12,503 nucleotides of DNA from Bacteroidetes bacterium ADurb.Bin302 (GTDB lineage Bacteria; Bacteroidota; Bacteroidia; Bacteroidales; Paludibacteraceae). A model generated the notes under the pieces. The model saw only the letters and a program-made list of their open reading frames with translations, searched no databases and was not told where the DNA came from. Position 1 is the first letter of the stretch, and the number at the start of each line of letters is the position of its first letter. Below are positions 7,066 to 12,503 of the stretch, piece after piece. The position numbers and the translations under genes are program-made. The stretch is from positions 1 to 12,503 of the forward strand of contig MWBK01000124.1 in NCBI GenBank assembly GCA_002069025.1, given 5' to 3'.

Positions 7066-8541
7066 TTAGTCTTGATAATTTGCTCCGATTATACTACGTA
7101 CACAGCGGAAGCCAATGTATGATTTAGTTTCTGTCTGATATTCGTAAGTACGGGTTGCACATTGTAAATAGTAACCTATGTCTTTCCATGAACCGCCACG
7201 AATAACTTTACGTTTCATGATTTCCGGATCAGAAGATCTTGCATTGTAATTGTAGCTTGGGTTCAGATCATTAACGAAACTATAATTTGATTCATGAAAT
7301 GCAGATGATGTCCATTCTGCAACGTTTCCAGCCATGTCGTACAATCCGTAATCGTTAGGAGGGAATGATCCGACTTTAGCTGAAACCATCCATCCGTCAG
7401 CAACGTAATTACCATGCATTGGCTTGAAGTTTCCTAAGAAACAGCCTTTTGCCGTACGTATATAAGTTCCACCCCAAGGATACATAGATAAGTTTCTACC
7501 ACCTCTTGCTGCATATTCCCACTCAGATTCGGTCGGAAGTCTGTAATCTTGTACAATAGGTTGTTTGCTTTTTATTTGTGCATTGTTGAAATAAGTTGTT
7601 CTCCAATGGCAAAATGCTGATGCTTGCTCCCAGCTAACGCCAACTACAGGATAGTCACCATATCCATCATGGTAGAAATACATTTTCATGTATGGTTCAT
7701 TGTATGCATAAGTGAAATCGCGTATCCAACATAGTGTATCAGGATATACATTAATTATGCGTGAAGAAATAAAGTCGCGTCTTCCGCGTAATTCAACAAA
7801 CATTGTTTTATTTATAATATGTCCATTCTCATCTATGTATGAGGTGTCTTTCGTAATCATTACGTCTGCACTGTCTTTGCCCTTACCAAGCATTGATAAA
7901 TCACTTTCGTAGCGACCTTTGTTTGAATTAAATTTGTTGCGTTTTAAAGCTGCTTGTTCATAATCAATCCAGCGATACTTGTAATTTAGAATTTGTCCGT
8001 TTAATTCAACAGTATATGCGATTGATTCTTCATCAGAGTAGAACATAGAGTCGACAGCTTTTGCTTGTTCTTCTGTTGGTTTTGTCCAAGGAATTTTTTC
8101 ATCCCAGTTTAACTTAGGAAGACGCTCCACATTTTCTTTTTCTTTGTCATTTGGACGATTACCCCTTTTGTAGACTACGTCACCGGTCTTTTTGTTTTTA
8201 GTAACGAATTCGGATTCATCTCCTTCTGCGTTGATTAGTTTTTCACGAACAATAGAGTCACGCACCCAATAAACGAATTGTTTATACTCTCTATTGGTTA
8301 TTTCTGTTTCATCCATCCAGAATGCGTCAATTGAAACAACTTTTGCTTGTGTAGACGCTGCCCAATTGGCATCTTGATCGTTTGCACCCATAGTAAACGA
8401 ACCGGGTTTGATGTAAACCATCCCATACGGATTAGGCTCTTTCCAAGAGTAGCCCTCAACACCTACCAATTCACCACTTCCTTGGCTGCTGCAACCTACT
8501 AACAATGTGGTTACAATCAAAGAAATCAGTAATTTTTTCAT
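7066..8541 (-). CDS. gldK: GldK/PorK, type IX secretion ring lipoprotein with FGE-sulfatase-like fold
   Basis: GldK (PorK) is an outer-membrane-anchored periplasmic lipoprotein that forms the ring of the type IX secretion machine with GldN. The 491-residue product has a lipoprotein signal with lipobox ending LLVGC (Cys17). The rest is a formylglycine-generating-enzyme-like fold: YIKPGSFTMG (43-52), DETEITNREYKQFV (77-90), YPVVGVSWEQASAFCHW (297-313), YRLPTESEWEYAARGG (333-348), YDMAGNVAEW (401-410), VIRGGSW (446-452) and IGFRCVRS (476-483). A highly charged insertion spans about residues 98-265, as in other GldK proteins. Of the active-site cysteine pair of true formylglycine-generating enzymes, only one appears to have a counterpart (Cys461), so I infer a structural role. 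It starts 13 bp after porP. Confidence 0.96.
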   Translation of the reverse strand: MKKLLISLIVTTLLVGCSSQGSGELVGVEGYSWKEPNPYGMVYIKPGSFTMGANDQDANWAASTQAKVVSIDAFWMDETEITNREYKQFVYWVRDSIVREKLINAEGDESEFVTKNKKTGDVVYKRGNRPNDKEKENVERLPKLNWDEKIPWTKPTEEQAKAVDSMFYSDEESIAYTVELNGQILNYKYRWIDYEQAALKRNKFNSNKGRYESDLSMLGKGKDSADVMITKDTSYIDENGHIINKTMFVELRGRRDFISSRIINVYPDTLCWIRDFTYAYNEPYMKMYFYHDGYGDYPVVGVSWEQASAFCHWRTTYFNNAQIKSKQPIVQDYRLPTESEWEYAARGGRNLSMYPWGGTYIRTAKGCFLGNFKPMHGNYVADGWMVSAKVGSFPPNDYGLYDMAGNVAEWTSSAFHESNYSFVNDLNPSYNYNARSSDPEIMKRKVIRGGSWKDIGYYLQCATRTYEYQTETKSYIGFRCVRSIIGANYQD

Positions 8542-8554
8542 ATTTGTTTTGCGG

Positions 8555-9490
8555 TTATAAATATCTGATACTTTTGTATCTGTTTTTTTTCAAGAAATCA
8601 ATATTAAAACTGTACGATAGTACAATTTCGTGCGAACCCGCTGATTGTATCAACTTTGACGTAGGCAAATCAAACGAGTATCCTATAACCAAACCATTCA
8701 AAACCCGGATACCTGCCATAAAAACAACCGCTCCATCAATTCTGTATCCGATTCCACCCCAATAACTATCCTTGTATTCTAAATTTGCATTGATAATACC
8801 TGACCAAGAAACAAAATCGGTATTAACCATGGCGGATGTCTTCAACTTGTATAACGGATTGTTAAACGAAATATTGTATCCACCTACAAACTTAAGGTTC
8901 ATTGTTTTGTTAAAAAATGTTTTCTCACTTAATTCATATTCAGGAGATAAAACATTCAATAACGAAATACCAGCAAACCATTTCTTATTTTTAAACAAAA
9001 ATCCAACTCCCAAGTCCATCTTAAAATCATTACCTGCTTTATCTATTGCAGGGTCTCCTGCATCATGATATTCACTTTCTGCTTGATGAATCTTGTCTTT
9101 GTCAATACTTACCGTTGTAAAATCAACTATTACGCCTCCGCTCAAATAGCCATCTAATATTGGAAATCTGTAGGCATATTGCACGTTTACATCCTGAAAC
9201 CGGAATAAACCTGCTGTGTTATCGTAAAACGATATACCTGCGCCATGTTTAGTTTTTCCAATGTTAAAACCGATATCTGCACTAACTATATATGTAAGAG
9301 GAGCTCCTTCGTATCCGGCATGCTGGGATCTAAATGTTCCAAATACATTAATCATATCATTATTTCCCACCGCTGCGGGGTTTGATGTGCATAAATTCAA
9401 CATATATTGACTAAATTCAATATTCTGCTGACCAAAGGAACTTATTGCGCAAAAAAAATACGCTATAATAACGGATATCTTCTTTTTCAT
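8555..9490 (-). CDS. porP: PorP/SprF family type IX secretion outer-membrane protein
   Basis: PorP/SprF proteins are outer-membrane barrels of the type IX secretion system that help anchor or deliver particular cargo at the cell surface. The 311-residue product has a signal peptide (MKKKISVIIAYFFCAISSFG, then Q|QN). The family opening FSQYMLNLCTSNPAAVG follows, then FRSQHAGYEGAPLTY, GISFYDNTAGLF, and the characteristic C-terminal IGYSFDLPTSKL with SAGSHEIVLSYSF. I chose the ATG at 9490 because it gives a standard signal peptide. The frame also has a GTG at 9502 that would add four residues, which is less likely. The Cys in the signal sequence is not in a lipobox context. Its place directly before gldK matches the porPKLMN order of Porphyromonas. 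A -7-type promoter box lies about 77 bp upstream. Confidence 0.93.
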   Translation of the reverse strand: MKKKISVIIAYFFCAISSFGQQNIEFSQYMLNLCTSNPAAVGNNDMINVFGTFRSQHAGYEGAPLTYIVSADIGFNIGKTKHGAGISFYDNTAGLFRFQDVNVQYAYRFPILDGYLSGGVIVDFTTVSIDKDKIHQAESEYHDAGDPAIDKAGNDFKMDLGVGFLFKNKKWFAGISLLNVLSPEYELSEKTFFNKTMNLKFVGGYNISFNNPLYKLKTSAMVNTDFVSWSGIINANLEYKDSYWGGIGYRIDGAVVFMAGIRVLNGLVIGYSFDLPTSKLIQSAGSHEIVLSYSFNIDFLKKNRYKSIRYL

Positions 9491-9566
9491 ATAAAATCTC
9501 ACAAGACAATAGTCTGTAAGTTAAAATGGTCGCCGATTATTAAACGTATCAACCTCCAATATCGTG

Positions 9567-9574
9567 CAAATATA
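9567..9574 (-). promoter_or_regulatory. Putative -7 promoter box for the porP-gldKLMN operon
   Basis: The minus strand reads TATATTTG followed by CA, a full match to the Bacteroidota -7 consensus TAnnTTTG, in the gap between the DUF2795 gene and porP. The implied leader is about 70 nt. I found no TTG at the normal -33 spacing, so the -33 half is unsupported. The hairpin after gldN and the short gaps between genes suggest one transcript through to gldN. Confidence 0.55.
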
Positions 9575-9606
9575 CTAAGTTTTTATGAATTATTAGCTTT
9601 TGGCCA

Positions 9607-9828
9607 TCAATATTCATCCTCATTAAAGAAAAAATCTTCTTTACTTGGATAATCAGGCCAAATATCTTCTATAGTTTCATAAATCTCACCTTCGTCTTCT
9701 ATTTCTTGCAAATTTTCTATTACTTCCAATGGTGCACCTGAACGAACTGCGAAATCAATTAATTCGTCTTTTGTAGCGGGCCATGGTGCGTCTTCCAATT
9801 TCGATGCCAATTCTAATGTCCAATACAT
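9607..9828 (-). CDS. Small acidic DUF2795 domain protein
   Basis: A 73-residue cytoplasmic protein with no signal peptide or membrane segment. Residues 4-43, with LASKLEDAPWPATKDELIDF and then GAPLEVIENLQEI, resemble the DUF2795 domain: a hydrophobic/aromatic start, a P-A-T-K-x-E-L-I core, a glycine, then an L-x-x-L segment. DUF2795 has no established biochemical function. The C-terminal half is very acidic: the whole protein has 22 Asp/Glu against 4 Lys/Arg, ending PSKEDFFF plus NEDEY. It has its own well-formed promoter upstream and stands alone between the adenosyltransferase and porP. That the frame is real is supported by the family match, the ATG and the promoter. Transcription could continue into porP, since I see no terminator after its TGA stop. 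Confidence 0.8.
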   Translation of the reverse strand: MYWTLELASKLEDAPWPATKDELIDFAVRSGAPLEVIENLQEIEDEGEIYETIEDIWPDYPSKEDFFFNEDEY

Positions 9829-9884
9829 GATTGTCGAATTTTAATGTGAACAATGAAAAAAAGCATTATTCTGCTATCAGCGCA

Positions 9885-9914
9885 CAAAGATAGCTAAATT
9901 TTTAATTCCAGCAA
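9885..9914 (-). promoter_or_regulatory. Bacteroidota-type promoter of the DUF2795 gene
   Basis: On the minus strand TTG (9914-9912) is followed by a 19-base spacer and TATCTTTG (9892-9885), matching both the -33 TTG and -7 TAnnTTTG elements of Bacteroidota housekeeping promoters. It predicts a leader of about 50 nt before the ATG at 9828. It is the best-formed promoter I find in the window, and it lies just past the stop of the adenosyltransferase gene. Confidence 0.7.
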
Positions 9915-9937
9915 GTGTAGATGCGTTTTTTTTGCTT

Positions 9938-10441
9938 TTAGTATGTGATTTTTCTACCAAGTACAAAAAAATAGTCAGACAAACGATTGATATATATTGC
10001 TGCTGCAGTTTGGAATTCTGCTAATTGGAGATCATTTATTCTTCTTTCAGCGCGTCTACATATTGTTCTGCAAATGTTTGTGATAGCGTTGGATTTATTC
10101 TCTCCCGGGATCAAAAAATCAGTGACAGGCGGAAGCATTTGTTCGTACTCATCAATCTTATTTTCTAAGAATTGAATGTTTTTTATATCAAAACTATTGT
10201 TTTTTGCAATTTCGGGGTCATCGGTTGCAAAAATGCAATTAATATTAACTAATGTTTGTTGAATATGTGTAAGCTCGTTTTTATATTTTTCGAGTTCTTG
10301 TTGATTTTTTAGTAACCCTATGAACGAACTTAACTCATCTAAAGTCCCGTATATTTCAAGGTGAACATCATTCTTTCGAACACGCCTTCCACCAATTAAA
10401 CTGCTTGTGCCGCCATCTCCTGTTTTTGTATATACTTTCAT
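9938..10441 (-). CDS. Cob(I)yrinic acid a,c-diamide / cob(I)alamin adenosyltransferase (PduO type)
   Basis: This enzyme transfers the adenosyl group of ATP to cob(I)alamin or a corrinoid precursor, giving adenosylcobalamin, the cofactor of enzymes such as methylmalonyl-CoA mutase. The 167-residue product has the family motifs in order: YTKTGDGGTSSLIGGRRVRK (4-23, ATP-binding N-terminus), YGTLDELSSFIG (31-42), the FLIPGE turn (109-114), ICRTICRRAERR (123-134, with the key Arg/Glu residues) and YINRLSDYFFVLGR (150-163). It is slightly shorter than the usual 180-190 residues. The usual PGG turn reads PGE, a mild deviation. The ATG overlaps the stop of the methyltransferase gene by one base (TAATG), so translation is probably coupled. 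No other cobalamin gene is visible. The gene could be named pduO or cobO-like; I leave the symbol empty because usage varies. Confidence 0.93.
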   Translation of the reverse strand: MKVYTKTGDGGTSSLIGGRRVRKNDVHLEIYGTLDELSSFIGLLKNQQELEKYKNELTHIQQTLVNINCIFATDDPEIAKNNSFDIKNIQFLENKIDEYEQMLPPVTDFLIPGENKSNAITNICRTICRRAERRINDLQLAEFQTAAAIYINRLSDYFFVLGRKITY

Positions 10442-11226
10442 TAGTACTTAATTTTGTAGTTGTGTTTGTTTAATTCAGGATTAAAAAAGACAATACCCAT
10501 TGAGAATAAATCTATTGTAACTACCGATTTAGAATTTTTGCAAATATACTTCCATGCTTTGTCCATTCCATCAGACCAATGTATATCGTCAAATACGAAT
10601 ATACTATTTTTATCGACTTTTGATAAACATTGTTCAAAATATTTTATTGTAGGAACTTCCTGATGATTTGCATCAAAGAAAGCAAAGTCGATTGTTGGCA
10701 TTTCTTTTAGCGCATCATATAGAGTATTGTCTATATTTCCGGTTATAATTTTGACATTGCTTAATTTTGCATTTTTTAGGTTAGTCTTTGCAATCTTAGC
10801 TATTTCAGGGCATCCTTCGAGTGATATAACCTTACTATTGTGATCTGACATACCTAAATACATAGTTGTTGTACCTATTGAAGTGCCCAATTCTAATATA
10901 TTTTTAGCTTTTGCAAAGACTGCTATACGAAATATCAGTTGTGAATCTTTTTTGTTTTTGGAACTAACTTTTGCTATTTCACAAATTTGCTTTTTGCATG
11001 ATTTGCCTGTTCCGTAATCCGTAACATTAATATAAGATTTGTCACGAAGTAAGTTTTGTCTAATGTGCTCAATAGTATTATACGAATAATAAGGTAGGGA
11101 CTCTTCAATAACCTCTGTTACGAACGAATATACAAAAGGAGAGTGTATGCCAAACCCGCCTTTAGGCAATGCGGAAAAGTAATATTTTATGTATCTGAAT
11201 ATTAAGTTCAGCTTGTTTTTTATCAT
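10441..11226 (-). CDS. Class I SAM-dependent methyltransferase (O-methyltransferase-like)
   Basis: A 261-residue cytoplasmic protein with a Rossmann-type methyltransferase core. Motif I is NILELGTSIGTTTMYLG (109-125), binding S-adenosylmethionine. The acidic end of strand 2 is SLEGCPE (135-141). IDFAFFDANH (179-188) resembles the metal/substrate segment of catechol-O-methyltransferase-like proteins, followed by FVFDDIHWSDGM (210-221). The N-terminal stretch GFGIHSPFVYSFV (24-36) recurs in Bacteroidota homologues. The substrate is unknown. There is no signal peptide; the start ATG overlaps the DUF4954 stop by four bases (ATGA), and the stop overlaps the adenosyltransferase ATG by one base. This places it in the middle of a coupled trio and supports the chosen start. 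The fold is certain, the chemistry only probable. Confidence 0.9.
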   Translation of the reverse strand: MIKNKLNLIFRYIKYYFSALPKGGFGIHSPFVYSFVTEVIEESLPYYSYNTIEHIRQNLLRDKSYINVTDYGTGKSCKKQICEIAKVSSKNKKDSQLIFRIAVFAKAKNILELGTSIGTTTMYLGMSDHNSKVISLEGCPEIAKIAKTNLKNAKLSNVKIITGNIDNTLYDALKEMPTIDFAFFDANHQEVPTIKYFEQCLSKVDKNSIFVFDDIHWSDGMDKAWKYICKNSKSVVTIDLFSMGIVFFNPELNKHNYKIKY

Positions 11227-12503
11227 GCCAAAGGTAAAATTCGATTAATTAGTTCTTGACCCAATTCAGTTTTTATTTTAATATGATTCTGAACTTCCAT
11301 TACAAATGGATTTTCTTCGAACACTCCACGTACATTAGCAAAATCTTTTTGCTTTACTTCTTCATCGCCGTCTGCACCAAAACCGGTTTTTGAGATAAGG
11401 TCGAATTCTTTTTTTGCATCTTCGTAAAGTAATTTATCTAAATCGGTTACGCTTTTTGTCCATGACTCTACGCATTTAATAATATCTTGAATAGAAAATT
11501 CAGTGTATGGCTTATTTATAGACTTTTCCAATTTTTCTAAAGCCCATGTCCATTCATAACTATAATAGTGTGAATGAATGTCTTTAAAACGTTCGTTTAT
11601 ACTGTTTATATTATTGATGCTGCCTGATTCTATATCATTCATAAATTGAGATATCTCGCTTTTAGGGGCTATAAGTCCGGAAATGTCAACCCATGAGCCG
11701 CTACCTATTGATGTGTCTGGTTTTAACCTTTCGCGTATTTCATTAATAGATTTGAATGAGGTGCCTTCTAAGCGTTTTATCAATGAATTTCCTAAGAATT
11801 TGTCAATAGCCATTTGATAATATATCAAACCCTTACGCAATGCTTGATTTTTCATAAATGTGCTTTGATAAGAATATGTTTCTGATGTTTCACCGGATAG
11901 TTTTTGCAAGGTTTTGAGTATATCAATACCTGCATACATTTTTTGTATTGTATATGGGCTTAGTAGGTTAAAGTTTATCTGATCTAATTTTTCAGAGTCC
12001 TTTCTGCGATCACGCTTTGGCCATTTTTGTGCATCACGTATAGTACCTACACTTCTTAGGTTAACGCCTGGAACTATGTAACTGCTATTGTCCATTTCTA
12101 TTAAGTATGAAAAAGGTAGATTGGACGTATCAGAATGCTGGTAGTGCCTTCCCATAACTAAAGAAAATGCTCCAACTTTTGCAGGCCATAAAATATATGA
12201 GTCGCTGGTAGTTTTTGATCCTCGTTCTACAACTCCTTGGTGTATAGGTCCTAACTTGTACATGTGGTTACTTTGGTTAGATCCACTACCTGCATTTAGG
12301 AAAGAAAACATTCCGGCGATTAGTAGACTGGATTTGTGATGGGTAACTGTAAATGGGCCTCCAAATATTGCGCATGCCTCTCCATGAAAGCCTTGACTAT
12401 TACAAAAGTAAACAGAATCGTATATTGAAAAGTGTTTACTTATTTGAACGCCTTGTCCGATAAATGAATTTTCAACAAGTGAAGCATCTGTTATTTGTGA
12501 TCC
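11223..12503 (-). CDS. DUF4954 family beta-helix protein (5'-truncated by window edge)
   Basis: The frame stays open from the TGA stop at 11223 to the right edge (426 codons), so the true start lies outside. The Met at 12311 is internal: the 64 codons upstream continue the conserved fold (GGPFTVTHHKSSLLIAG directly precedes that Met). The N-terminal visible part (SLVENSFIGQGVQISKH) looks like coils of a left-handed beta-helix, as in hexapeptide-repeat acyltransferases. It is followed by MFSFLNAGSGSNQSNHMYKL, GPIHQG, KTTSDSYILWPAKVGAFSLV and NLPFSYLI, which I recognise as DUF4954. The C-terminal 250 residues are mostly helical and charged. The hexapeptide-like fold suggests a sugar- or nucleotide-linked transferase, but no activity is established for this family. 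Roughly the first third of the protein is probably missing. It is coupled to the downstream methyltransferase by an ATGA overlap. Confidence 0.85.
   Translation of the reverse strand, partial: GSQITDASLVENSFIGQGVQISKHFSIYDSVYFCNSQGFHGEACAIFGGPFTVTHHKSSLLIAGMFSFLNAGSGSNQSNHMYKLGPIHQGVVERGSKTTSDSYILWPAKVGAFSLVMGRHYQHSDTSNLPFSYLIEMDNSSYIVPGVNLRSVGTIRDAQKWPKRDRRKDSEKLDQINFNLLSPYTIQKMYAGIDILKTLQKLSGETSETYSYQSTFMKNQALRKGLIYYQMAIDKFLGNSLIKRLEGTSFKSINEIRERLKPDTSIGSGSWVDISGLIAPKSEISQFMNDIESGSINNINSINERFKDIHSHYYSYEWTWALEKLEKSINKPYTEFSIQDIIKCVESWTKSVTDLDKLLYEDAKKEFDLISKTGFGADGDEEVKQKDFANVRGVFEENPFVMEVQNHIKIKTELGQELINRILPLA

Noticed and set aside
7066..8541. GldK as an active formylglycine-generating enzyme or sulfatase modifier.
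   Set aside because: The lipobox, the charged insertion, the operon context and the missing second active-site cysteine all point to the GldK/PorK ring protein.
9491..9502. A GTG start four codons upstream of the chosen porP ATG.
   Set aside because: The ATG at 9490 begins a standard MKKK signal peptide; GTG starts are less common and the extra residues add nothing.
12309..12311. ATG at 12311 as the start of the DUF4954 gene.
   Set aside because: The same frame stays open to the right edge and the upstream residues (FTVTHHKSSLLIAG) belong to the conserved family sequence, so this Met is internal.
1..12503. Mobile elements, CRISPR arrays, tRNA or rRNA genes, defence systems.
   Set aside because: I saw no transposase or integrase motifs, no regularly spaced repeats, no cloverleaf-like segment and no defence-type domains; gene content is conserved and all on one strand.

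Overview
The window is a stretch of conserved housekeeping and secretion genes from a member of the Bacteroidota, most likely Bacteroidales or a close relative. The evidence is a complete type IX secretion core (porP-gldK-gldL-gldM-gldN), BamA with a Bacteroidota-type ending, Bacteroidota-restricted families (DUF6089, DUF4954), AT-rich DNA, weak or absent Shine-Dalgarno sequences, and TAnnTTTG-type -7 promoter boxes. The order is an inference: porP directly before gldK resembles the porPKLMN layout of Porphyromonas, and DUF4954 is mainly a Bacteroidales family. Every supported gene lies on the minus strand, so transcription runs from the right edge to the left.

Right part (12503 to 9938): a tightly coupled trio. 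A DUF4954 beta-helix protein runs in from beyond the right edge, overlaps a SAM-dependent methyltransferase by 4 bp (ATGA), and that gene overlaps a PduO-type cobalamin adenosyltransferase by 1 bp (TAATG). A small, very acidic DUF2795 protein (9828 to 9607) follows behind its own good promoter.

Middle (9490 to 3641): porP, gldK, gldL, gldM, gldN. Together they encode the PorP/SprF-family outer-membrane protein, the GldK lipoprotein and GldN that form the periplasmic ring, and the GldL/GldM proton-driven motor that energises type IX secretion (and gliding in motile species). The unit has a -7 box upstream and ends at a clear hairpin terminator at about 3570-3605.

Left part (3448 to 1): a second envelope operon, with a DUF6089 outer-membrane beta-barrel protein, undecaprenyl diphosphate synthase (uppS) and BamA. 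The genes are separated by 1 and 3 bp. BamA is cut by the left edge, so its last barrel strands are missing. BamA inserts outer-membrane beta-barrels such as PorP and the DUF6089 protein, so the two operons are functionally linked.

There is no gene-free stretch above 300 bases. I see no mobile element, CRISPR array, tRNA, rRNA or sign of recent transfer, and no convincing undescribed system. The items most worth a second look are the DUF4954/methyltransferase/adenosyltransferase cluster, the acidic DUF2795 protein, a Ser/Tyr/Asn-rich loop in BamA and a substitution in a conserved UppS motif.
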